Assembly: GCA_964036155.1 (NCBI GenBank)
Contig: OZ038423.1
Span: forward strand, 34,239,249-34,303,248
Direction of reading: 5' to 3'
DNA length: 64,000 nt
From: Diploscapter coronatus
Lineage: Eukaryota; Nematoda; Chromadorea; Rhabditida; Rhabditidae
Shown here: piece by piece, positions 41,137 through 54,300 of the stretch
How the letters are laid out: each line of letters opens with the position of its first letter
Position numbering within the stretch: position 1 is the first letter of the stretch
Position numbers and translations under genes: made by a program
Notes under the pieces: model-generated
Told to the model about the DNA's origin: nothing
Databases searched by the model: none
Seen by the model: the letters and a program-made list of their open reading frames with translations, nothing else

Positions 41137-44100
41137 CCTAAATTCAAAAGCTTTTCAATCTGCTCCAATTCAAATCGATACTAATCAGTTTGAAGAAATT
41201 TCGGCGATTTTGAGCAAGTGTCTACAAACAGTTTTCATTGAAACAAGATTATTTTCCTAATCCTCAACTCATATAACTATTGAATAATAAATCAATCAAA
41301 TACTGCGAGCGATATGAATTATGAAAAATCGATTTTAAGCAAAATGGCATTGACTGACTATGTATAGGCGCCTATATTTATATCTAATCTTAAAACAAAC
41401 ATGGTCATTGACGCGAATTCTCTAAACAAAAAGGGAGCGACCCAGATAAAATAAGAAATCAGGGATGGGAGGATGCATGAAATCTCGTTTCACGTTGATT
41501 CGTAAGAATGCAGTCGAATGTCACAGAAATGATAAGCTGGAAAGGGAAAGTCGACGAAATTCTCTTAAAATATGATTCGATGCTCGGATATAATATTGTT
41601 GAGAGTTGCGTTGCCAAATTTCTCTACTAGTCGATAGGAGTGAATTTCCAGAGCAAAATAACAAAACTGCATGCAGAAAATCAGTTCCGCACAATTTAGC
41701 GACAATACATCATTTTCAAATAACAGGTAGTTGATATCCAAATTCGGCATGAAAAGCAACTCCAATACCTATTGTTGAGTACGCATTCCATTGGTACGAT
41801 TGAGGAAAATAACGTAGAGGTAGGCAAGTGCACGTGTTACTTACCCGTGATAAGTGGTACAATCGAGCCTAACTAAAATAAATATGCATCATTATTCTGA
41901 AATATTAACAAGATGGCATGTAAAATAAGCGTGAAAAGGTCTGAAAATTCAATTTTCAAATGTTAGACAGAGTTGGTAAATAGACATAAGCATGATGATT
42001 TGTAAATCAGATATGATGTCGAGAAGAGTTATTTGATAAATATTTGTATAAGATGGTATTTCAAATTTTGTTCAATTCATTTGAATGAGTCCATGCAACT
42101 TAGGGTTTAGAAAATTTGTTCTCGTATAATAGACGATAAGCAATGATTGAGGAACTTATAAAAAAAAAAAGTAAGCGATAAAAATGACTTGCAATAAGCC
42201 TATGTGGCAACAGCTAGATTATGGACATGCAAAGCTAACAACTGAATCCAGAAGACGAGGAGACAAGGGAAATGAAAACACAGAAAGCGGTCATACACAA
42301 TACATCGATTGCTATTTCGTTCCCATTCTAGGTATCGGAAAATCGATAGATTAAAATAGGGGTGCGGAAAGAAACAAAAGGGGAATGAAAAGAGAAATGG
42401 CGAAGTGAGCATGACGATAGGACAGAGAAGACAGGGAGATAGGGACAGACTATCAGACTCGGTGAAGGGAGGGTTGACAGTGAACTGTGACAGGATGAAA
42501 ATAAAATGTACACCTTCCACCTTTACAGTAACCTAAACAGCACTATGCAAGCAAGAATACTATCAAATAGCGCTTTAGACGATTGAGGATAACCTAACTT
42601 AGCAAATGATATTTCTAATTTCTCGATCAAATTTAAGTAAGCACAGAAATAGTCTCATATCAAAATTTCATATCGCCAAAAACAGCCATAAATATCGTAT
42701 GAAAATTGAAATTGATCAGAAGAATTGACGGAAATGAAAATCAAAAATTATATTCGTTTCTCAAAACTAAAGGCTAAATTTTGATAGAAAAAATGGACAG
42801 CATGACGATCAACAAAATAAATTATGCCTCCATTTGAATTTTGTCTGCACGATTATTCATCGCTATTATACAACGCGTCTGACATTAAGGACCATATTTT
42901 GCTCTTTGCTAAAAATTTCGCAGGATTTATTGCTTCTAGCCATGTATCGGAAGAACTTGTATAACCACTAGAGAATACAATGTTACGATCGTACAATGAT
43001 CAAGTCATGATACGCATCAAAGAAGCAAAGAATGAACGCAAAGATCAAACTAAAGATCGTCTTCTTTCTTTAACACAAAATGAGACTGTAACAACGAGAA
43101 AGTCCTATTTAGTATAGCACCTTCCGTTTTATTGCTCGATTCTCTTTTCGCAATATCGATTTTTTAGTTTCTTTAGAAAAAAGTTTATGAGATGATAAAA
43201 TTTCAAATAGCTTTGTCTTAAAATAATGTTCTTCGGATACGAATATTGTAACCGACAAGGCTTCTTCCCAGCGTTGAAACGTTCATTCAAAAAAAAACTC
43301 TTATCTCCATTTTAAAATTTTAGTAATCAAATTCTGTTTAATATGGATGGATGAATAGGTTTGAGATAAGGATTAGAGGAAAACGAGAACAAGTTCCTTA
43401 GTGATTCGTCATGCTGAGTAGCAGAATGACAGAGACTTCGAGATGTCAGACGCTACATAAGAAGCAGATAACAAGATCGAATAAGAAACTAATAAACGAG
43501 AAAACTGAAGAAAAACGCGGATCGATTCGTCAGAAAACTGAAACTAAAACTGAATCGAATTTCTTCGGATTCAGCTTGGCACAGTTTTTCCCTGCTGCAC
43601 TTTCAAGGCATCAATAGGGTGAAATTTGGAAGAAAAACGACGAAACTAAAATCGTGAGGATAGAAATGCGAGTTTCGATTCGACCTAGTTACGATAAAGC
43701 GCAATTAGGAGAAATCCGAAAGACTGAAGATGGGGTTCGAATTGGAAGATATGCGTGGAAATACCGTTCCATGTTCAAAAAGCAATCCGTTACGTATAAG
43801 ATTTTCAAGTTCTTAATTTCATCGAGAGGATATAAAACATCATTTGCATTATAAAACTGATAAAGATCTTTAATTATTTCATGCTCTATAACTTCAAAGA
43901 CCATGCATATTTATCAAAATAGAGCTAAATCTATTGAACTCATGATGCTAAAATCATTATGATTTACATAAGTATGAAGTGAAATTAGAAATTTTCAGTA
44001 CTAATACCTATTTCAGCTATTTTAGAAAAAATTACTTTCCATCCGTTTCAGATAAATCTGAGACAGAGTTAAAAGTGAAGCTATTTGATACAAGTATAGA

Positions 44101-45381
44101 AAATCAATGATAGACAAACAGTAATGAACTAATGAAGAAGAATATGCAGATGGTCATTCGATAAGAAAGGAGATTGGAGATAAAATAAATGCATCTGCAT
44201 GTCTCCCTTCCCGATGTATCGTCCTTGTCTGGCCTATCTTATTGGACTCTCTCCTGACCGATTTTACTTCAACGCAAGGCCATCTCGACTAAATCTGTTT
44301 TGATGATTATCAGCAAAATCTCATTTTTGATGCAAAAATACGACAATTCAAATATCTTTAAATCAGACCAAATAAATTCAATAAAAAGCTATCGACTATT
44401 TACAGTAGTAACGCAATGTCTGTTTCATCAAGTAGTAGAGATAGTAGGAATAATCACAAGCAATACCATTATTCGCACACCAAGTAAAATTTAATATAAT
44501 TTTCGTATCGACTCTGGAAATTTCGAGAAGGATCGCTCACTAGCACATATTGTGATGGTATCTAATTAATTCAATCAACTTCACAGTCACAGTCAACCAA
44601 GCCTTGTAAATAATTCACGAACTTCTATTCTACATGAAAACTTTTAACTTTCTGATGTAGCAATTATGTATACCTGTAGTACTCGATCTACTCTCGAATT
44701 GTATCAATTTTCATAGCCTCATTCTTTGTCTGCTAGATGACAGCTGCTGGCAATGCATGCTACATTAGAAATGCGTCAACACTATAGCACTCAGTTTGTG
44801 CCATGGGGATCTAGATGAGCGTCAACAGCCACTGCTTGTGCAATAGTGGGAGTGACCCATATCGTTTGGATGAAATGCGAAATACGCGAGATTTCCGCGA
44901 TTCAATGGCATTTTCATTTCGTCTACTTATCTAATACACCAATTTACATCTCCTGCACTATCAGCACTGCATATCTTATGAGATGATACTGCTTCTCGTT
45001 CAAAAATCTAACTTTAACGAGCCTTATATTGATTAGCCAGTTAGGCGGGCCTCTATACTGGTTTTTGCAAACCGTTTCAATCATTTCTTCAAAACTTAAC
45101 CAACATTTTCATTTTTACTACAGACTTCTGTCAAACACCCGCTACTTTTCTCACAATTAAAGCGGTATCTTTTCAAACTATTCGTCAAGATTTTTTGCAA
45201 GTGTGCAAATTGATTTTTGGCGACGAACTCGTGATCAATATTCAATATATTTAGTGGTCATTCTCAATTGTATTTATGAATTGATCGATTCAGAAACTTC
45301 TCCTAGTGTTTTGTCGTCGAGCAACTGCATGTGCATTGCCGCGGCAGGAGACATTAGCTGAAAGAAGGAAACGTCGGCTCG
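41137..45381. other. Intergenic region between the divergent zinc-finger and MASK genes
   Basis: 4.2 kb of AT-rich DNA with only short random open frames; no RNA gene or coding exon seen. It presumably contains the promoters of both genes. The first bases (41138-41146, reverse complement AATTTAG) carry the acceptor that abuts the zinc-finger start codon. Confidence 0.5.
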
Positions 45382-48300
45382 ATGGCCGAAGACGAAGCGG
45401 TCGACATTCTGTCGGTCGATGCGCATGGAGAGGTAAAATTAGAAACTTAGCGAATAAATCAATCATTGCACATTTATAGATCACCACTGTCTCAACAACA
45501 GCTCCCGTGAACCTTCCTGGTCATCGACCAAAAATCGCTCCCTGCTTGGTACGTGAACATTTTATCATCCGCCAAAAATCGAGTAATTTACCGCTAAACA
45601 ATGAGATATATAGTAGTGGTTATGAAATTAATTTATTTTGTATGTCGTGACATTCTCATTTTAGGCAAAGTCTCGAATTCATTCCGCCAAGTTTACCCCT
45701 GCCGGTCTCCGGTGTGATCATCTCCTTCCCTTTGTGCCTCTCCTACCGGCTAGTTTGGAGAAACTCGATGGAGACGAGCAAAAGCGGCTCTACGAGATTC
45801 TTTACGAAACCGGCGTTCGGGTATGAATGACTGAATTTGGCATTTTTCATTTATTAACTTTAGGCATACCTTCATCTGATGCGTTATGCGATGGCGTATG
45901 CAGAAGCTGCGCCAGATGCTGCCGCGTCGATGATCAATGCCTGTGGAGGGTCGGCAAAGATGCCTTCTACAACTCCCGGAGAAGAGCCTTCTGCAAGCGA
46001 ATGCAATCGACTCGCCCTGCAATTCATCAACACCTGCCTCCGAACTGCCAACTCGTCATCCTGTTCAGTATGGCAATAATAACTTTATCATTGCTATTCT
46101 TTCAACTTTTAGCCAAGCCCCAATCTGGCTGATACTATGGATCAAGCTCTTGAAACCCTTCAAGACTGCATTACACCTCCATCTTCCATCACAAGCCAAC
46201 TTTCGGGCAGTGGACAACCCAAAGTCACTGTTGAAATGGCCGCTGCTGCTCTAGGAGCTTTCATCTCTGCAGCGATGCGGTAATCTTGAAATTTCGAAGG
46301 AAAGTAATGACAAGACATTTATAGTCGTTCCGTGACTCGTAACATCGAAAGCTGCATGACGGCTGCGTCGGAGCCTTCCGGACCTATGATTGGCGGATCT
46401 GATTCGGACACAGCCTCTGCAGTAGTGGATGATCCTGTCATGCATTTCGATCGATCGACACGATTCCGATGTGATGAGGACGAAACAAGAACTGTTCGAG
46501 AAGATGGTTTGTTGGGCCTGGCCTGTGCAGTGGGGGTAAGACACTCTAGCGTTGCTCATTGACGATCATCATGTAATTATAGTACGAAGACGTAGCCGAC
46601 ATGATGATTAGAATCCGAGGTTCTGCTGAGTTCAGTAGCAATATTGACAGCAGTCCTCTCATGGAAGCTGCATGCGTTGGTGAGTAAATAGTTTCTCTTC
46701 TTCCATCATTCATCCATCGTAGGAACCGTGAATGTCGTTCGTCGACTTCTCAAATCGGGAGCTGATATGAATGCGTTAAGTACCACTAACAACACTGCAT
46801 TGGTCTACGCCTCAGGTCAGTAATAGTTCACTAGACTAACCATCATCAATCTATAATTTAGCCGCAAATCAAATTGAAGTGGTCAAAGAACTTCTGGGCC
46901 ATCCAAATATTGATTTAACTATGAGGAATGAGAACGGACACGATGCTCTGATGGAAGCTGCCAGTTGTGGTCATCTGCCAATAGTGAAATTGCTCGTGGA
47001 AGCTGGAGCGAAACCAACTTTTCTGAACATGAGCAGTGAGTTCAAGGTAAATTTTCGAATCCTGTTTTGATGATAAAAGCCCACATTCTTACAGCAACAT
47101 GAGAGCGCCTTGACATTGGCTTCATATCGAGGGCATGCTGATGTCGTTGAATATCTGTTGACACTGGGGCCATCAATAACCGAAGACAAGAAATCGGACG
47201 ATAGTGAATCGAGCGACAGCACCACGACTGAAACATCAGAACCAACACCGAGGGAAGAGGAGCTGCATTCGGCACTTCTCGAATGTTCAATGGATGGATA
47301 CACCGAGGTATGCCAATTTTCATTATTCTATTTTCATGACCATGGAATAATTATTTGATCGAGTAAGTATTGAGAGCTTGCCAACCACTGAAACATCCGG
47401 CAGAGAAAATTTATCAAAATTGAGTAAAAAAATTTGCATAGGTATCTAGTCTATCATCGAATCAAATTGCAGGTTGCGAAATTGCTGCTCCAAGCTGGTG
47501 CTCCAGTGAGTCTGAGCACCGAATCGTATGAAAATCCGCTTACTTTGGCTAGTGTTGGAGGACATCACTCACTCGTAAGCATGAACTTGTCATACCAATT
47601 TTCGACAAACAGAACGATTAGTTAACAGAAAAATAAAAATCATTTTAGGTCCAACTTTTGCTTGATTGGGGAGCATACATCGAAGAACCTAACGATGAAG
47701 GGTACACTCCACTCATGGAAAGTGCGAGAGAAGGGCACTTGGTAAAGCTGATTCAAGAAAGCGGCAAATCGATTTGATATGTTCAGGAAGTCGTCAAAGT
47801 TCTGTTGACACGAGGAGCGAATGTGAATGCACAGACAGAAGATACTGGAGAAACAGCCGCATCGGTCGCTGCTTGTGGCGGATTCACAGAAGTGTTGAAG
47901 GCACTGGTTGAAGCAGGTGCAAATCTGGAGCTAGGATCGAATACCCCGTTGATGGAAGCAGCACAGGTAAATCGTGATCGTCAAATTGTTATATTCATAT
48001 CGTCGGCTTACGGGCGACCGCCTTTCATTTAAGTTATCATCAGAGCTACCCACATGTAAGGTATTTGACAGATAAGGTACAGGGGTACGATAAATTTTGA
48101 CAGACGAATTTAAGACACAGACATAGATCTTGAGAAATGAATGGTACAGGCACGATTTTCGGTACCTGTGGGTAATTTTGATTAAGTTTCATACTTCTTA
48201 CAGACTAGACAATTATGAAATTTGAGAATTGATCATGTTCAGATAAAACGATAAAATATATTTTTAGGAAGGTCATCTTGAAACCGTGAACTACATTCTC

Positions 48301-51300
48301 GAATACTGTAACAAGAATAAGGATAAGATCGTAAGCTACAACCGAAGAAAATGGATTAAATAACAATATGTTTTAGAACGCTGAAACTTTCGCTGCACAC
48401 CGAGACAGCTCATTCCTTTTGGCATGTGACAACGGTCATCTGGATATTTGTCAGGTTCTAGTGAATGCCGGTGCTTCTGTGGTAAACATCAATTTTCATG
48501 GGCAGAGTCAAATAGTTATCATTTCAGGATGTTGAAATGGATGGTAGAACTGCACTGATGAGAACGTCCAAGCAAGGATACACCGAGATTGTTCGCTACC
48601 TGATTCAGAAAGGAGCTGATGTCAACTATCGTTCCTCTAATCAAGACGCGACAGCTTTATTGCTGGCCTGTGCTGAAGGATTCAAGGACATTGTTCGAAT
48701 TCTCATGGAGTATGGAGCTGATCCAACCATTGAGTTGAAGGTGCTTGTTTTTCAATGAAATTTTTTACTGGTAGTCTTCAGGATGGTGTGACCTGTGTTC
48801 TCGAAGCATCTCGTGTTGGAAGAAACGATATCTTGGAAATTCTGTTCGATTACAATGGTTCCGCAACCGCGGCAGCTAATGCAGCGAGAGAAGCAAAGAG
48901 AAATGAACAGAAGCACAAGGAGGGCGAAGAAGCGACTGGAGGCACGAATCAGCCCGGACTTGCTGCTCTTGGGTCTCTAACGTCGACCAAAATCATTGCT
49001 GCCAAGATCGACAAGGTTCGAAGAAATGAAGCAAGTTCAAAAATTGAGTACGAGTATTTAGACCGCAGCTGCTCGAAGGAAGAAAACGTCACATTCTGGC
49101 AGCACGACATCAACTTCCCCTCTGATCACTCCACCATCTTCCACGACGTCTTCCATCAAGAACATCAGCTCTAGCGCTGCGTCTGCCGCCTTCGATGAAA
49201 TTGTCAATAAAATGAACCATCACTACGCTACAACTGGGCATGTAATCCTGGACAAATTTGGGTAAAAAAATTATTTCAGAAAACACTATACGGAGCAATC
49301 AGTATTCCAAGCCTTGGCGACGATCCTGCAGAAAAACCATGGATCTTCTCTGCCAATTCCAACCGGAAACTCATCGGCTGATAAGAAGCATTCCAATGAA
49401 GTTGATTTGAACGACTACAATCGAGTCTGTGAAGCCTTCGAAAAGATGAGACACGACATGACTCTAAAGAGCATCAAGGCAACGAGTGCAGAATTGAAGA
49501 AACAGACGACATACACAGATGACGTGGAGCTGGATGCGCTCATTCACATGGACTCGATCATTCGAGAAATGGTAGCTCATGCTGGACAAGGATACCCATA
49601 CGACCATTCCTATGCTGTTATCTGCTTGGCTATTCCACCGAAGAAAGGCTCTGCCTATCCTAATTTGGCACCTGTACCATCGACGAAAGACTTCAAGGAG
49701 GCTTCAAAGGGCGGAAAAATTGTAAGACTTTCAGAGCTAATTCAGAGAAAAGGCTATGATCAAACTTTTAGTCAAAGAGACTGCACAACTGGGCTGAATG
49801 TGTGAGAAGATGTTGGCTGGCGATGCACCATCAGCTTATTGCTCAACCGAATATCACCGGAGTCGATTCAACTGGTAAATGTTTGAAAACAACTATTCTT
49901 TTAATGCTTAGTTGATCATGCCATAATTTGTATTATTTTCTGCTAGCCTTATTGTACTACCTCTTCCTTGTGTTGATAGATCTTCTTTGTGATGTCTCAT
50001 GCTGTTAGCATTTATTCCATCTTCATAGCTCTGGGAAGCTATAAATTGAAAGAAAATGCTAGCATCTGATCTAAGAATTTTATGTGTTCGAATTGATTGA
50101 TTTCGAATAGTCATTTCGATAAAAAGAATAGCAAGTCAAAAACGACGAATTGAATATTTTAGTCCATCAACATTGGCAGCAACAACTGCATCAGACGCCT
50201 GCTGATTGTGAATTCCGCTATGGCCCGCCAGTTGTGACTGTTCCTCTCGAGAGTCTACCTCTTTCCGAGGAAGCAGTTAAACTGGCTGTTACACATCTCA
50301 CTCACAATGAAGGTAATGATAAAAAGAAGCCGAATCGGTAGAATTACATCTTTGCAGGTTCTGGAGGCTTGATTCATACACGTCGAAATATGCTGTGCGA
50401 GCACGATTCAGGCGGATCTGCCCGAGCCCGTCCCCTGCTTCCCTCAATCTGTCATAAGGACATTGGAATGTCATACCGCGACCCTATCTCGTCTTCTGAC
50501 ATATCGACGAAACGCGGCACAGCTAAGGATTTCTCTTATCACGTAAGTTCGAAATAGGACAAGCGAAATAACCATAAAAGGTAGAATTCTGCGCAGACAT
50601 TCCACATCGTGGCAGAATTTTTTTCTTAGCCTTATTATTCCCACTAGGTGGGGTCGACTAAAACGTCGTGGCAGAAATATCTGTCTAAAAATACCGGAAC
50701 CTCCGAGTTTTTGATCAATTTGAGCCTCACTTCTGCCCCCAAAAATTTTCAAGTTATTTCAACTCCGAGACTTGGTGCTTGCAAAAAAATTCTAAATTAA
50801 AAAAAAAGAAAAAGGCAAAATCAACGAGCGAAAAGCGAGAAATAAACCATGGAAAAGTTCAATCACTTTCTTCACTTCGTCCTAAAATCGGTGCAGGCAA
50901 CGTTCGAAATTTTTTTACCTCGTCTCATCGAATTGATGAATTTTTGTGAATTTCGAATTTTCGGTCTCGAAATTTCGATTTCTCTTTGACTTCCCGCGTC
51001 CCTGTGCCGCGCGATGAAGAAGAGTCGCAAGAAGTGCACGAAGCAGCGCTCCTCATTCAATCTGAACTTTATGTTCAGGAATTTTGTAAGTCGGACTTTT
51101 CATAGAGGAATTTGCATTTCGAAAATTTCGACAAAAATTGGGTTTCGTTTTTGGCGAAATGGAGCGTGTTTATTTTTGACAGAACACGCTAATTTGCGCA
51201 TTCCATTCTTTGATGGCAGAGGCCTGGCCTAAATTTGTTCGATTTTTGAATTCATGGATGGAAATGGCCGAGAAGGAGGTATCCAGAGTGCGGAGTGAGT

Positions 51301-54300
51301 CTGATTCCGAGGTCAGAGCCCCCAAGCCATCAAACTGGGAACCACTCTTTCAGAAAGGAACTGGGAAAATCGTTTCTTTTTAGTTTGGTTTATTTTTTCG
51401 CAAGGTTTTTTTGAGTCATACCAAAATCTTCTAATTCGGTGTAGGATTCTTTTTATGAACCTCGTTTTTTCTTCAAAAATTTCTGATTTGTCGCGTTTCA
51501 GACGCAACTACAATTTCACCTGAGTTCCGCAGCGGGCAGCTCGCATTTCGCCTATCCGGCCACTGCCAGCCTCGTCAAAATGGCCGTAGAGAAGATGAAG
51601 AAGAGCAGCACGATCAAGAACAAGGAACTCGTCATTCTGACTGCCTTCTCCGCTGCACACCAGGCTCCCACCGGGCAGAACGCAGAAGACATCAAGAGTG
51701 AGCGCGGTCTTACAAACCTTATCCTTTGAAAATAGTGAGGGAAAACGAGAGACAAAAGCAGTTATGTTTCTCTACGCGCAGCTAAGGTAAATGCAGGACG
51801 TTCCCAAAGGATAAGGCTGGTAAGGTCGTGTGAGTTAAATTTTTGTCTTTTTACACCGACTTTCACTGTTCGATGTATTACTTTTTCTATCTTTTGGGAG
51901 AAATAGCCGTAAAATTAGATCAAATTTACGGTCCTCTATCTCATACCCTCTCGTTTTCTGCACAACTATAGAGCGCATTGTGCAGAAGGCAGATATTTAC
52001 CAATTATCGCAGTGACAAGTCTGTCAGGGTATTCGGAAATTCTGCAACTTGAAGAAATGGTGCAGGATGAGAAGAGAATAGGGAAACATCTCTCGCTTTA
52101 ACATACTATCACTTCTAGTTGCGGAATATCTGAACTGCCCACTAACATTCCATGAATCTGTAATTCATTGATGCAGACTGAGATTGATGTAATTTCAGCC
52201 GGCAAGAAAGTGTTGGACGAATTGACAGCCAATATTCACCCTGACCAGAAGGCCGTGCTGCTCGATAAGATGGCCAAGATGATCAGCTGCGACATCACTT
52301 GTGCAGGCTCGCCTGTCGATCGCAAACTCCACGAGATGTACCTCGATCTGTGCGACGAGCAGGCTCGTGAGAGCCTCGATGCCACTTACAACGTATCATT
52401 TTATTATTCAATTTTATATATAGGACGAGACGAAATTTTAAACTTCGAACTTTTGAAAGTTGCCATGTTTTACCAAAATAGTCTAAATCCGATAATGATA
52501 AACGACTACGTCTGATTTTTCGAGAATTTTAGCTGAACGCAGCGAACGCGCTGTCGATGTTGGCAGAGGCGCACGGCAAGTCGACCTGTCCGCACGATCA
52601 TCCCTTTTGCTGCGGCACCAATCCGCCTGGTACATTCCTGTTTCTTCCTGGTCAAAAACTTATTTTTGAATTTTTGCAGACTTGGCCCAACTCTACGCGA
52701 ATCTCTCCTCCCGTGATAGTTCTGCCACCTCCCTTCGCAGGACGCATTCGGAGGGGGACGGGGATATGAAGTAAGAATTTCATTTGTTTTTCATTACTTG
52801 TTGCTTTTGTAATTTGTGAAAAGTACCGTATTTTCTGGAAAACATGATGCAATTGGATAAAATTAGCAAATTGTGGCATTGACAGGCACAAGAGCCTTTA
52901 TGGAATTCGATCAAATGAAGTTAATCTGACATTTTGCAGGTCGGGAAAGCGTCAAATCGGAGTGAACAAGGCAACGGAGTCGTCGAACGAGACTCCGCTC
53001 TCCGCGGCAGCCACGAATGGCCATCTCGAGACTGTCCAGATGCTCATCTCCAAGGGGGCTTCCCTCGAACATCGCGACAAGAAGGTTGGCTATATTGAGT
53101 TCCTCTCACTTGAAATGACTAGACCCAACATTCCTTCTTTTCGATTTTGGCAAATTCTATGTTGACTATGAACAGGCAATGAATTGCGCACAATTTGCAT
53201 TAACCTACTTTTCTATTCGTTTAGAAAAATAAGATATTCATGTTCTAAATGGCTAGTATCAATTCTGAACACTTTCTCTATCGTCCATTCATGAAAATTT
53301 CAGGGCTTCACTCCACTGATACTCGCAGCGACGGGCGGTCACGTGGCCGTTGTGGATGTGCTACTCAAAGCCGGTGCTCAGTTGGAGGCGCAGTCCGAGA
53401 GAACCAAGGACACGGTAATTTTCTCTTCAAATTTTTCAACTTTCTATTTACCACTAGCGATTTTGTGTTCGAAATCGACTCTTTCAGGCTCTATCGCTGG
53501 CTTGTTCCGGGGGCAGAAAGGAGGTTGTGGAGCTGCTTCTCAAGGCAGGAGCTAACAAGGAGCACAGGAATGTCTCCGACTACACTCCCCTTTCCCTCGC
53601 TGGTATGCCATTTTTGCACCCTTTTCATCCAGCAATTCTTATTACTTTTTTCAGCATCTGGCGGATATGTGGACATCATTCTGATGCTGCTGAATGCCGG
53701 TGCGGAAATCAATTCCCGGACTGGATCTAAGGTTTGTCTAGACTTTCATTCCGATTTTGCGGGCTTCACGACCTTTTGAAATAGCGAAAGAATGGAGAGA
53801 AAAAAAAAAACGTAGTTTTGTCTGGAGAAGAAGGCAAATGAGGGAAGAGCATGCACGTCGTGAACACTTTCTAAATGTGCGTATCTACTGTTCTATCGAT
53901 CACTTAAACATCTTCAGCTGGGAATCTCCCCCCTAATGCTGTCCTCGATGAACGGCCACAAGGAGGCGACGCGCGTTCTGCTGGAGAACGGCTCGGACAT
54001 CAACGCCCAGATCGAGACGAATCGCAACACGGCACTCACTCTGGCCTGCTTCCAGGGAAGGACCGAGGTCGTCCGACTCCTTCTCAGCTATGGAGCCAAT
54101 GTCGAGCATCGGGCTAAGGTGGGGATAGTCAAACAATTGCATCTCGAAAAGTCCGGCTATCGGAGAATATATTCTACTAGTGAAGCAAGCCGAACTCCGG
54201 GAATTTTTCAAATGCGCTATCGCAGAACTGACAGTGCCTTTCAAGCGTCAAAATAACTTGATTGCAAGATGAGAAAAGCTAAAAGTTGGGAGTGTTCGGA

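Noticed and set aside
52168..52515. A separate small gene starting at 52,168
   Set aside because: Its conserved part is a MASK linker exon (52199-52392) entered through the TTTCAG at 52198; the ATG lies in the intron.
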